Shown here in pieces: positions 16,791 through 25,017 of a DNA stretch of 64,000 nucleotides. The DNA lies in the NCBI RefSeq assembly GCF_016598615.1, contig NZ_CP066831.1, forward strand, positions 4,836,001 through 4,900,000, in the 5' to 3' direction. The stretch's first letter is position 1; each line of letters begins with the position of its first letter. The stretch is from Streptomyces liliifuscus. Lineage in GTDB: Bacteria > Actinomycetota > Actinomycetes > Streptomycetales > Streptomycetaceae. The notes beneath the pieces are model-generated. The model ran no database searches. It was given only the letters and a program-made list of their open reading frames with translations, and was not told where the DNA came from. The position numbers and the translations under genes were made by a program.

Positions 16791-17945
16791 ATGACAGGGG
16801 CAGGACTCAAGGACGCCACGGCCGTCGTAGGGATCGGGCAGACCGCCTTCGCCAAGCAACTCCCCGAGAGCGAGAAGGCGTTGGCCTGCCGGGCGATCCT
16901 CGCCGCTCTCGACGACGCCGGGATCTCCCCGGCCGAGGTGGACGCGCTCGCCTCCTACACGATGGAGGAGACCGACGAGGTGGAGGTGGCGAAGGCCGTC
17001 GGCTTCGGCGACCTCACCTTCTTCAGCAAGGTCGGCTACGGGGGCGGCGGTTCGTGCGCCACCGTCGCGCATCTGGCCGCCGCGGTGGCCACCGGGCAGG
17101 CGACGGTCGGGGTCGCCTGGCGCTCACGCAAGCGCGGCAGCGGACCGCGCCCGTGGAAGAACACGGCCGTCCAACTCCCCACCCCCGCCCAGTGGACGCG
17201 CCCTTTCGGCCTTCTCCGCCCGGCCGACGAGATAGCCATGCTCACCCGCCGTTATCTGCACGAGTACGGGGCGACCCGCGACCATCTCTTCAACGTCGCC
17301 CTCGCCTGCCGCAACCGGGCCAACCAGAACCCCGCGGCGATGATGTACGAGCGCCCGCTGACCCGGGACATGTATATGACCTCGCGGTGGATCAGCGAGC
17401 CTCTCTGCCTCTTCGACAACTGCCTTGAGACAGACGGCGCGTTGGCCTGCGTGGTGGTCTCCGCCGAACGGGCCCGCGACTGCCGCCGCCGGCCCGTGTA
17501 CGTCCACTCCGCCGCCCAGGGCCTGCCCGCCCAGCACCACGGCATGGTCAACTACTGGAACGACGACCCGCTGACGGGCCCCGCCTGGGCAGCCGCCCGC
17601 CATCTCTGGAAACACGCGGACTTCACCCCCGAGGACGTGGACGTCGCCCAGATCTACGACGCGTTCACCCCTCTGATCCCTCTCTCCCTGGAGGGCTACG
17701 GCTTCTGCGGCCGGGGCGAGGGCGGCGCGTTCACGGAGGGCGGCGCCCTGGAGATCGGCGGACGGCTGCCGCTGAACACGAGCGGCGGGGGCCTCTCGGA
17801 GGCGTACGTCCACGGCTTCAACCTCATCAACGAGGGCGTGAAGCAGCTCCGGGGCACAAGCACCGCACAAGTCCCGAACGCGGCCACCTGCCTGGTGACA
17901 GCGGGCGAGGGCGTACCGACGTCAGCCCTCCTCCTGAGAACCTGA
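16791..17945 (+). CDS. Thiolase-like / lipid-transfer protein (SCP-x thiolase or Ltp aldolase family)
   Basis: A 384-residue protein of the thiolase-like SCP-x/Ltp group. Landmarks are VVGIGQTAFAKQ at the start, YDAFTPLIPLSLEGYGFC with CGRGEGGAF, and LNTSGGGLSEAY. The nucleophile position has Cys (GGGGSCATV), so thiolytic activity is possible. The ATG follows GGTGGAGG. A DUF35 OB-fold gene follows at once, matching known Ltp-DUF35 pairs in which the DUF35 protein joins the active enzyme that cleaves C-C bonds of CoA esters. First gene of a three-gene operon with DUF35 and enoyl-CoA hydratase; operators lie just upstream. Confidence 0.87.
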   Translation: MTGAGLKDATAVVGIGQTAFAKQLPESEKALACRAILAALDDAGISPAEVDALASYTMEETDEVEVAKAVGFGDLTFFSKVGYGGGGSCATVAHLAAAVATGQATVGVAWRSRKRGSGPRPWKNTAVQLPTPAQWTRPFGLLRPADEIAMLTRRYLHEYGATRDHLFNVALACRNRANQNPAAMMYERPLTRDMYMTSRWISEPLCLFDNCLETDGALACVVVSAERARDCRRRPVYVHSAAQGLPAQHHGMVNYWNDDPLTGPAWAAARHLWKHADFTPEDVDVAQIYDAFTPLIPLSLEGYGFCGRGEGGAFTEGGALEIGGRLPLNTSGGGLSEAYVHGFNLINEGVKQLRGTSTAQVPNAATCLVTAGEGVPTSALLLRT

Positions 17946-17986
17946 CCGCCCGAGCATCCACCCGACCAAGTATCCGAAGGGCCGAC

Positions 17987-18412
17987 ATGCTGACACCTGT
18001 CGTGGACGACGACGGCGCCCCCTTCTGGGAGTACGCCGCCCGGGGCGAGCTGCGCGTCCAGGCCTGCGCCGAGCCCGACTGCGGCGAACTCCGCTTCCCG
18101 CCCCGCCCCTGCTGCCCGCACTGCCACTCCTTCGACAGCGAGTGGCGCAGGATGACCGGCAAGGGCCGCGTCTGGTCGTACGTGATCCCTCATCCCCCTC
18201 TCCTGCCCGACTACGCGGCGCAGTCCCCGTACAACGTGATCGTCGTCGAATTGACAGACGCCCCCCGCATCCGGCTCGTAGGCAACCTGGTCAGCGCCCC
18301 GGAGGCACCGCTCAACTCCGTAGCCCAGGAGCGAATCAGAATCGGGGCGAAGGTACAGGTGGTCTTCACAGACGGCGAGGGGCTGCCCCGCTGGGTACTG
18401 GAACGCCCATGA
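17987..18412 (+). CDS. DUF35 zinc-ribbon/OB-fold protein
   Basis: A 141-residue protein with an N-terminal rubredoxin-like zinc ribbon (Cys in VQACAEPDCGE and CCPHC) and a C-terminal OB fold. DUF35 proteins work as acyl-CoA-binding partners of thiolase-like Ltp proteins or MaoC-type hydratases. The gene lies 41 bases after the thiolase-like gene and overlaps the enoyl-CoA hydratase start by ATGA, so the three products are probably made together. No MaoC domain is fused or adjacent. Confidence 0.88.
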   Translation: MLTPVVDDDGAPFWEYAARGELRVQACAEPDCGELRFPPRPCCPHCHSFDSEWRRMTGKGRVWSYVIPHPPLLPDYAAQSPYNVIVVELTDAPRIRLVGNLVSAPEAPLNSVAQERIRIGAKVQVVFTDGEGLPRWVLERP

Positions 18413-19179
18413 CCCTTCACCTCTCCACCGACAAGGACACCGGCGTCGCGGTCGTCACCCTCGACCGCCCGAAGAAACTCAACGCCATCGACCTGGACAC
18501 AGCGGCCGAATTGACGTCCGTCTGGCGGGAGTTCAGATTCGACGACTCCGTGCGGGCGATCGTGCTCACGGGCGCGGGCGGACGGGCCTTCTGCACGGGT
18601 CTCGACCGCGGCGCGGACGTCCCGCAGCCCAACTCCCCCTACATGGTGGACGATCCGCTGATCGCCATCGGCCCGAAGGCGTGCGACCTGTGGAAGCCGG
18701 TCATCGCCGCCGTGAACGGGATGGCCTGCGGCGGGGCCTTCTATCTGATCGGCGAGGCGGACTTCGTGATCGCCGACGAGACGGCCACGTTCTTCGATCC
18801 GCACACGACGTACGGCATGGTCAGCGCGTACGAGTCCATCCTCCTGGCACAGCGGATGCCGGTCGGGGAGGTCGCCCGGATGGCGCTGATGGGTACGACC
18901 GAGCGGGTCTCCGCGCGGCGGGCGTACGAGATGGGGCTGGTCAGCGAGCTGACCACGCACGGTGAGGCCCTGGCCGCCGCCGTGCGGTGCGCGGACGTCA
19001 TCGCGTCGTACCCGACCGAGGCCGTGCAGGGGACGGTCCGGGCACTGTGGGCGGCGAAGGAGGCGACGCGGACGGCGGCGCTGGCACACGCCCCGCATCT
19101 CGTGTCGATGGGCAACCTGCCGAGCGAGGCACAGGCGGACCTGTTCGCCGACCGCCACGGCGAGTACCGGACCCGCTGA
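18409..19179 (+). CDS. Enoyl-CoA hydratase/isomerase family protein
   Basis: A 256-residue crotonase-fold protein. Family landmarks are TLDRPKKLNAID, the oxyanion-hole region GRAFCTGLDRG, and IAAVNGMACGGAFYL. The usual catalytic Glu pair of classical hydratases is not clearly present: the segment after the CGG motif reads EADFVIADETATF, so the exact reaction (hydratase, isomerase or ring hydrolase) is open. It ends the three-gene operon with the thiolase-like and DUF35 genes and starts inside the DUF35 stop. Confidence 0.85.
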   Translation: MTLHLSTDKDTGVAVVTLDRPKKLNAIDLDTAAELTSVWREFRFDDSVRAIVLTGAGGRAFCTGLDRGADVPQPNSPYMVDDPLIAIGPKACDLWKPVIAAVNGMACGGAFYLIGEADFVIADETATFFDPHTTYGMVSAYESILLAQRMPVGEVARMALMGTTERVSARRAYEMGLVSELTTHGEALAAAVRCADVIASYPTEAVQGTVRALWAAKEATRTAALAHAPHLVSMGNLPSEAQADLFADRHGEYRTR

Positions 19180-19293
19180 CCCCCACGCCGAGCCTCCCCC
19201 ACCCCGACCGTCACCGAGCGTGGCCGTCGCGTGGCGGAGGTCGGCCACCCGGCGTAGCGTCTGCACCGAGAGCCCGGGAACGGAGGTCCGCGC

Positions 19294-19794
19294 ATGGTCC
19301 GCAACCTGCTCGGGGCCGTCCTCGCTCTCGCCGGAGCGACGGCCGCCGTATGGAGCCCCTTCCGTGCCTGGTACGACGGCCGTCACGGTCGGCACTACCG
19401 GCTCGGGGACCTCTTCTCCTCGGGCGGCGTCACGAACGTCCCCGCGGAGCTCTTCGCCTCGCTCTTCCTGCCCTTCGTGGGCGCCGCGCTGGTCACGCTG
19501 GCCGGGCTGCTGCTTCGGTCGCGACTGCTGGTGGCTCTGGCCGGCGTGATCGTCCTCGGCTTCACCGTGCTCTGGCTCATCCGGGTAGGCCAGGCCGCGG
19601 GCAGCCTCGTCATCTCCGGCGCCCCGTCCAACGGCCTGGGCCCCGGCACGGGCCTCGCCTTCGGCGGTGGTCTGGTGCTGCTCCTGGCTTCCCTGGTCCT
19701 ACGCGGACGGGGGGTCCGGGCGGAGCCCGTATACGCACCTCCCCCAAATCCGACGGTACCGACACTCGACGGTCCGACCGCGGACTATCACTGA
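19294..19794 (+). CDS. Unrecognised four-TM membrane protein
   Basis: A 166-residue protein with about four hydrophobic helices (residues 4-21, 52-74, 79-97 and 118-138), a Gly-rich stretch before the last helix, and a hydrophilic Pro-rich tail. Small membrane proteins of this type are common and conserved in Streptomyces, but no function is assigned. It is preceded by about 115 bases that could hold a promoter and is followed by a repeat-rich gap. It is not clearly part of the upstream operon. Confidence 0.75.
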   Translation: MVRNLLGAVLALAGATAAVWSPFRAWYDGRHGRHYRLGDLFSSGGVTNVPAELFASLFLPFVGAALVTLAGLLLRSRLLVALAGVIVLGFTVLWLIRVGQAAGSLVISGAPSNGLGPGTGLAFGGGLVLLLASLVLRGRGVRAEPVYAPPPNPTVPTLDGPTADYH

Positions 19795-19841
19795 GCGCAG
19801 CCACCGTTTGATGGTCTGTGCGGGTCCGGTGGGGGCTGGTC

Positions 19842-20180
19842 GCGCAGTTCCCCGCGCCCCTAAAAGCCAAAAGATTGCGCAGTTCCCCGCGCCCCTGGGG
19901 GATGGGGGCCTGAGGCCGGTGCGTAAGTGCGGGTGCGTCGTGGCTGAGCGCGCAGTTCCCCGCGCCCCTGACGGGGCGCGGCCCCTCCTGCAAGTTGCCC
20001 CACCCAGCGGCAGTCGCCCCTCCGGCCGAAGGGGTCGTGTCGGGGTTTCCGATCGCAGCACGACCTCCCGAGGGCGCCCAACAGAACAGGGGATGACACA
20101 GCTGCGATCGGATGCCCCGTCGCGGCCCCGACCCGACGACGAACGGCAGGCGCATCTTTCAGGGGCGCGGGGAACTGCGC
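19842..20180. repeat. Four copies of the GCGCAGTTCCCCGCGCCCC intergenic repeat
   Basis: Copies at 19842, 19877 and 19950 (forward) and 20162 (reverse), each 19 bp. They fill most of the 416-base gap between the membrane protein and afsK, which I take to be non-coding. This short palindromic element is scattered through at least ten intergenic gaps of the window and is common in Streptomyces genomes. Confidence 0.9.
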
Positions 20181-20196
20181 GACCAGCCACAACGCA
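19945..20196 (-). repeat. Long inverted-repeat element, copy A
   Basis: About 250 bp whose reverse complement nearly matches 37856-38089. Inside are 11-bp arms TCCGATCGCAG (20048) and CTGCGATCGGA (20102), and the ends carry the short 19-bp repeat. This copy has about 15 extra bases and a different centre from copy B. The reading frame across it is probably not a gene. Function unknown. Confidence 0.8.
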
Positions 20197-20210
20197 CCCG
20201 CACACACCCC

Positions 20211-22586
20211 TCAAGAACGGGCAGTCCCCGTCCCCTTCTCCGCGTCCAGCGCGTACACACACCGATCCTTGCTGCACGCGTACACCACCCCGTCCTTGAC
20301 AACGGGCGCCCCAGTGATCTCCCCACCGGTGGCCAACTTCCACCGCAGCCGCCCATCGTCGGCCTTCAGCGTGTACAGCAGATGATCGGTCGACCCGAAG
20401 TGAATCCGCCCGTCGGCAACGGCGGGCGCACCCACCACGTCACCCCCCGCCTGGAAACGCCACTTGGGCGTACCAGTGACGGCATCAAGCGTGTAGAGCC
20501 CCTTCCCGGACCCCACATGGACATGCCCCGCGGACACGAGCACAGGATCGAGCGAGGACCGCGCCTCCGTGGCGATACGCCACCGATCACGCCCATCCGT
20601 CGCATCGAGCGCGTACACCGTGCCGAGATAGTCGGCGAGATAGATCCCACCACCCGTGACAGCGGGCCCAGGCGCGAAGGTAGGCGGGCTCAGGAAGACC
20701 GCCGGCGCCTCGAAATGCCAGCGCACATGCCCACCGGCGACATCAATGGCAAGCACCCGCGTACCGGCGGACACGTACACGTACCCGTCGTCGGCATGGG
20801 TGATACGGACGGGCACGCCACCGCAGGACGCAGCGTCCCCGATGGGATACGACCACCGCTCCTCACCGGTACGCGCCTCCAGGGCCCGCAGCCGCGCGTC
20901 CTTCCAGACATAGACCGTGCCGTCGTGGACGGCGGGCCCGGCCTCGGGCGACTCGAAGTCGGTCTGGGCGCCGGTGATCTCCCAGAGCTTCTGCCCGTTG
21001 GCGGCCTCCCAGGCCTGTACGCCACCACCGCGGGTGCCGGTGACGACCGTGCCGCGGTCGGCCTTGAGGGAGTACACCCAGGCGTCGGTCGGCAGCCGCC
21101 ACAGGTCGGTGCCCTCGCGGGCGTCGAGGGCGAAGAGGGTGGGGCCGTCGGAGGCGTGCACGCGACCTCCGGCGACCGCCATCGACCAGGCGACGTCCCG
21201 GGTCTTGAAGCGGCGCCGCCCGGTCGCCACGTCCAGGGCGTGCACCTCGAAGGACGTGACGTAGACGAGGTCGCCGGCGACGGCGGGGGTGCCCCACACG
21301 TCGTTCGACATACGGAACCGCCACGGCCGCCAGGAGGTGGCGGAGTCGGCGCCGGGGGCCGCCGCGGGCGCGGGTACGGGAACGGGCCCGGCGCCGGGTA
21401 CGACGGGGTCGGCGCCGTTCACGCCGGGGCGCGGCCGGGACCAGGAGGCGGCGAGGCCGGCTTCGGGAGGAGGTGCCTTCACGGCGGCGGCGCGGGCGTC
21501 GGCGACCCGCGGGCCCGGCCCGATGGGCACCTGGGCGCCCGCGAGGCGTACGGGCCCGGTGTCGGGCGCGCCGCCGTGCCGGCCCGTGCCGACGCCGACC
21601 GGGACGGGAGGCGGGTCGTGGGGCGGCGGGGGCGGCACCACGGGGGCGCCGCGTCCGCCGCTGCGCCCGGAGGACGGCTTGGCCGCCGGTCGGCCCCCGC
21701 GGCGCTGCTCGATGAGGCCCACGGCCCGCTCGGGCAGCCACGCGGACGCCGTACCGCTGTCGTCGGAGCCGGATCCGAAGAGGTGGGGTGCGAGCTGGGC
21801 CTGGAGGTCGGCCGGGTTGGGGCGGCCCGTCGCCTCCATCTGCATACAGGACTCGATGAGCGGGCGCAGCTCGTCGGGGAGGCCTTCGAGGTCCGGGCCC
21901 TCGCGCAGGAGCATGAAGACGGTCTCGACGGGGTTCGCGCCGTGGAAGGGCGCGTGGCCGGTGGCGGCGAAGACGAGCATCGAGCCGAGCGAGAAGACGT
22001 CGCTCGCGCCGGTCACGCTGCGGGAGTCCTTCGCCTGCTCGGGCGACATGTAGGCGGGGGTGCCGACGGCGACGTTGGTCATCGTCAGACGTGTGTTCGA
22101 CACCCCGGAGGCGATACCGAAGTCGATGACGCGCGGCCCGTCCTCCACGACGAGGACGTTCGAGGGCTTCAGGTCGCGGTGGACGAGACCGGCCCCGTGG
22201 ATGGACTGCAGGGCCTCCGCGACACCCGCCGCGAGCCAGCGGACCGCCTGGGCCGGCAGCGGCCCGCACTCGGTCACTATCTCTTCGAGGGAGGGCGCGG
22301 GCACATAGGCGGTGGCCAGCCAGGGCACGGCGGCGCGCGCGTCGGCGTCGACCACGGCGGCCGTGTAGAAGCCGGAGACGGCACGGGCCGCCTCCACCTC
22401 GCGCGAGAAGCGGACCCGGAACAGCTGGTCCTCGGCGAGCTCCGTCCTGACCGTCTTGATCGCCACCCGCCGGCCCGAGGCCGAGCGCGCGAGATAGACC
22501 AGCCCCATGCCGCCGGCTCCCAGCCGTCCCAGCACCTCGAACGGCCCGATCCGCCGCGGATCGTGCTGTGTCAGCTGATCCACCAC
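20211..22586 (-). CDS. afsK: AfsK: membrane-associated Ser/Thr protein kinase with PQQ propeller
   Basis: A 791-residue kinase. The kinase domain (about 13-270) has a GAGGMG glycine loop, AIK lysine, HRDLKPSN catalytic loop and DFG. A Pro/Gly/Ala-rich linker (about 285-410) leads to a C-terminal PQQ-type beta-propeller (about 415-785) with repeated YALDATDG-like blades. Architecture, length and much of the N-terminal sequence match S. coelicolor AfsK as I recall it. AfsK phosphorylates AfsR and is controlled by KbpA and S-adenosylmethionine in that species. In S. coelicolor afsK is close to afsR and afsS; here it stands about 13 kb away. The gene for its likely inhibitor KbpA is immediately upstream. 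Confidence 0.9.
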   Translation of the reverse strand: MVDQLTQHDPRRIGPFEVLGRLGAGGMGLVYLARSASGRRVAIKTVRTELAEDQLFRVRFSREVEAARAVSGFYTAAVVDADARAAVPWLATAYVPAPSLEEIVTECGPLPAQAVRWLAAGVAEALQSIHGAGLVHRDLKPSNVLVVEDGPRVIDFGIASGVSNTRLTMTNVAVGTPAYMSPEQAKDSRSVTGASDVFSLGSMLVFAATGHAPFHGANPVETVFMLLREGPDLEGLPDELRPLIESCMQMEATGRPNPADLQAQLAPHLFGSGSDDSGTASAWLPERAVGLIEQRRGGRPAAKPSSGRSGGRGAPVVPPPPPHDPPPVPVGVGTGRHGGAPDTGPVRLAGAQVPIGPGPRVADARAAAVKAPPPEAGLAASWSRPRPGVNGADPVVPGAGPVPVPAPAAAPGADSATSWRPWRFRMSNDVWGTPAVAGDLVYVTSFEVHALDVATGRRRFKTRDVAWSMAVAGGRVHASDGPTLFALDAREGTDLWRLPTDAWVYSLKADRGTVVTGTRGGGVQAWEAANGQKLWEITGAQTDFESPEAGPAVHDGTVYVWKDARLRALEARTGEERWSYPIGDAASCGGVPVRITHADDGYVYVSAGTRVLAIDVAGGHVRWHFEAPAVFLSPPTFAPGPAVTGGGIYLADYLGTVYALDATDGRDRWRIATEARSSLDPVLVSAGHVHVGSGKGLYTLDAVTGTPKWRFQAGGDVVGAPAVADGRIHFGSTDHLLYTLKADDGRLRWKLATGGEITGAPVVKDGVVYACSKDRCVYALDAEKGTGTARS

Positions 22587-22876
22587 TTGCCTGCCACCTC
22601 CCCGTACGCGGCCGCGCTTCCAGCCACCGCTCCAGCCGCAGCTTCAGCCACTGCGCAGCGTCTCACCACCGAACCGCTCCGGCGGCACGCACCCCCGATT
22701 CTTCCTGGCCGCGGCTCCGGTTGCGAACCCGGGCCCGAATCGGGATGTCTCAGCGCGTCCCGGGACAAAAGACCCGAGCTTGCCTTGCTTTTCAACGCCG
22801 CCCGGGGTTTTTCGACGCCTTTCGCAGCTTTGCGCACGCCGTTCGTAGGCCCTTCAGTGCTGAAGCACCGCGAATT

Positions 22877-23635
22877 TCAAGTTTGCAGCAGGGCAAAGGA
22901 CGCCCCCTGGTTGTCCGTGACGACGGCCACGCGCCCGTACGAGGCGTCGAAGGGCGGCGCCTGGACCCGTCCGCCGAGCCGTACCACCGTCCCGAGCAGC
23001 GCCTCGCAGTCGTCCACCCCGAAGTGGACGAGGAAGTGGGGCGGCATCTCGGCCGGGAAGGCCTCGGTGACGAGGACCCGGCCGAAATCCCGGGTGGTGC
23101 CGGGGCCGAAGAGGGCGTCGTGGAAGAGACCGGCGTAGAAGGAGTCGGCGACGGCCGTGTCGCGCGCGTACAGCTCGACCCAGCTGAAGGAGCCCGGCCC
23201 GTGCCGTCTGCCGAAGCCGGGGAGCGTGCCGCTCTCCCAGAGCCCGAAGACCGCGTTCTCGGGGTCGGCGGCGAGCGCCATCGTGGCGTACGGGCCCACC
23301 GGCACCGGTGTCGTGATCACCTGGCCGCCCGCCTCCCGGATCCGGCCGGCCAGGTCGTCGGCGTCCGGGGTGGCGAAGTACACCGTCCACACGGTGGGCA
23401 TCCGGCCGTCCCTCTTCGGTACGAGGGCGGCCACGGGCTCGCCGTCGAGGTGCGCCCGTACGGAGCCGGCGTACGGGGACGGCCCCGTCGGCTCCGCCGT
23501 CTTGTCGAAGGGCTCGAAGGTCCACCCGAACAGCTCGCCGTAGAAGCGCTTGCCCGCCTCGACGTCCGGAAGCTGGGCGTCGATCCAGCAGGGGACGCCC
23601 TCGGCGAAAGCGGCAGAGCCTTCAGATCCAGCCAT
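22877..23635 (-). CDS. kbpA: VOC-superfamily protein, likely KbpA (AfsK-binding inhibitor)
   Basis: A 252-residue protein with two vicinal-oxygen-chelate (glyoxalase/bleomycin-resistance) modules: residues 10-125 (VPCWIDAQLPD, FYGELFGWTF) and 135-250 (FSWVELYARD, FYAGLFHDA). Streptomyces coelicolor KbpA is a 252-residue protein encoded next to afsK that binds unphosphorylated AfsK and blocks its autophosphorylation. The equal length and position argue for the same gene here. This identification rests on memory of KbpA's size and location rather than on alignment. The VOC fold is visible in the sequence; metal-ligand residues do not look complete, which fits a non-enzymatic role. It shares a divergent promoter region with the TetR gene. 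Confidence 0.75.
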   Translation of the reverse strand: MAGSEGSAAFAEGVPCWIDAQLPDVEAGKRFYGELFGWTFEPFDKTAEPTGPSPYAGSVRAHLDGEPVAALVPKRDGRMPTVWTVYFATPDADDLAGRIREAGGQVITTPVPVGPYATMALAADPENAVFGLWESGTLPGFGRRHGPGSFSWVELYARDTAVADSFYAGLFHDALFGPGTTRDFGRVLVTEAFPAEMPPHFLVHFGVDDCEALLGTVVRLGGRVQAPPFDASYGRVAVVTDNQGASFALLQT

Positions 23636-23762
23636 GCGGCCAAGCTAACGGCCTTTCACGCATCCCGCAGAGCGGGCGGCACCTCTCCCCCACACCCTCT
23701 CCGAAGGCCCGCGCACCCCATTTGCAGTCGGCCGAATCGCGCTCCGATCACCCCTCGGTAAG

Positions 23763-23777
23763 CTGACGGCATGACAG
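23763..23777. promoter_or_regulatory. Degenerate operator over the TetR start codon
   Basis: CTGACGGCATGACAG: left half perfect (7 of 7), right half 4 of 7, with the TetR ATG inside the site. If used, it would let the TetR protein limit its own synthesis. Confidence 0.5.
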
Positions 23778-24418
23778 GACAAGTGCGTACCGTCGACGGC
23801 CGTGTGGCCGGTCGGCGCGGGCAGGCGACGCGGCAGAAGCTGCTCGACTGCCTCAGCGAGATGCTCAGCTCCTCGCCCTACCGCGACGTCAAAGTCATCG
23901 ACGTCGCGCGGAAGGCGGGCACTTCACCGGCGACCTTCTATCAGTACTTCCCGGACGTCGAGGGCGCCGTCCTGGAGATTGCAGAGCAAATGGCCGCGGA
24001 GGGCGCCGGGTTGACCGAGCTCCTCGAAGGGCGCTCCTGGGTCGGCAAGGCAGGCTGGCAGACCGCGCAGGAACTCGTGGACGGCTTCCTGGAGTTCTGG
24101 CGCAAAAACGATGCCATCCTCCGAGTCGTCGACCTGGGCGCCGCCGAGGGCGACAAACGTTTCTACAAGATCCGTATGAAGATCCTGAACTCCGTGAACA
24201 ACTCCCTCACGGACACGGTCAAGGAGCTTCAGGCGAAGGGCAAGGTCGACAAGGACGTCAGCCCGGCCGCGATGGCGGGTTCCCTCGTCGCGATGCTCGC
24301 GGCGGTGGCCTCGCACCAGAAGGGCTTCCAGACCTGGGGCGTGAAGCAGGCCGAACTGAAGCCGAACCTCGCCCTGTTGGTGCATCTGGGTGTGACCGGC
24401 AAGAAGCCGACCAAGTAG
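23771..24418 (+). CDS. TetR-family regulator, candidate repressor of the catabolic regulon
   Basis: A 215-residue TetR-type protein. The N-terminal helix-turn-helix (about residues 18-62) shows VIDVARKAGTSPATFYQYFPD, quoted here in part as the recognition region. The C-terminal ligand domain is all-helical and not assigned. It is the only TetR-type gene in the window; the regulated genes surround it, and a degenerate copy of the operator overlaps its start codon. TetR proteins usually bind 15-bp-type palindromes and release them when an acyl-CoA or pathway intermediate binds. Control of the CTGACGGNCCGTCAG sites is therefore a reasonable inference but not shown. Confidence 0.85.
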   Translation: MTGQVRTVDGRVAGRRGQATRQKLLDCLSEMLSSSPYRDVKVIDVARKAGTSPATFYQYFPDVEGAVLEIAEQMAAEGAGLTELLEGRSWVGKAGWQTAQELVDGFLEFWRKNDAILRVVDLGAAEGDKRFYKIRMKILNSVNNSLTDTVKELQAKGKVDKDVSPAAMAGSLVAMLAAVASHQKGFQTWGVKQAELKPNLALLVHLGVTGKKPTK

Positions 24419-24472
24419 TCCGCCGCACCCCGCGCCGGACGCCGGGTTTTTCCAGGCACAAGTCCTGTCACG

Positions 24473-24506
24473 CAGGCGGCAGTTCACTCAGGTGGGCTGC
24501 CGCCTG
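24473..24506. terminator. Hairpin at the convergent TetR / oxidoreductase ends
   Basis: 10-bp perfect arms (CAGGCGGCAG / CTGCCGCCTG) and a 14-base loop. The 3' arm lies within the last codons of the oxidoreductase gene. Confidence 0.6.
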
Positions 24507-25017
24507 TCGCGTTCCCGGGACTACCGGGTGCGTCCCGCCGGACGATCCGGAACAGCCGGATCTCCCGATCGACCCGCGCCTGGTACGTCGCGTACGGCGG
24601 CCAGAACTCCAGCAGCGCCTTCCAGACCGTGTCCCGCTCCTCGCCCCGCAGCAGACGCGCGGTGACCGGGATGTCCCTGCCCTTCCAGCTGACCTCCGCG
24701 TCGGGATGGGCGAGAAGGTTGGCGGTCCAGGCCGGATGGTCCGTACGCCCGAAGTTGGACCCGATGAGGATCCAGCTCGCGCCCTCCCTCCCCTTTCCTC
24801 CCTCCGGCATGCAGGCCAGTGGCGTACGCCTGGGCAGTCCGCTCTTCGCGCCGCGCGCGGTGAGGATGACGCCGGGCAGCATCTGGGCGCTGAGCAGGAC
24901 CTTTCCGCGGGTGAGCCGGTGCACGGCACGGTCCATCGCGGGGATGAGATGGGGTGCGATCCTCGCGAACGCGGGTGTCGAGGACACCTTCTGCACGATC
25001 CGGACTCCGGCACCCAT
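24484..25017 (-). CDS. Deazaflavin (F420)-dependent nitroreductase-family protein (DDN-like)
   Basis: A 177-residue protein of the deazaflavin-dependent nitroreductase group, related to mycobacterial Ddn. Family landmarks are ILTARGAKSGLPRRTPLACMP and WILIGSNFGRTDHPAW, then NLLAHPDAEVSWKG. Such enzymes use reduced F420 to reduce enones, quinones or nitro groups. The ATG overlaps the acyl-CoA dehydrogenase stop (TGATG), so it is translationally coupled and co-regulated by the operator upstream of that gene. This suggests a reductive step in the same pathway. Confidence 0.88.
   Translation of the reverse strand: MGAGVRIVQKVSSTPAFARIAPHLIPAMDRAVHRLTRGKVLLSAQMLPGVILTARGAKSGLPRRTPLACMPEGGKGREGASWILIGSNFGRTDHPAWTANLLAHPDAEVSWKGRDIPVTARLLRGEERDTVWKALLEFWPPYATYQARVDREIRLFRIVRRDAPGSPGNATGGSPPE

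Noticed and set aside
20211..23138. Long open frames opposite afsK and other genes
   Set aside because: These are antisense shadows of high-GC coding regions; they lack ribosome sites and domain features.
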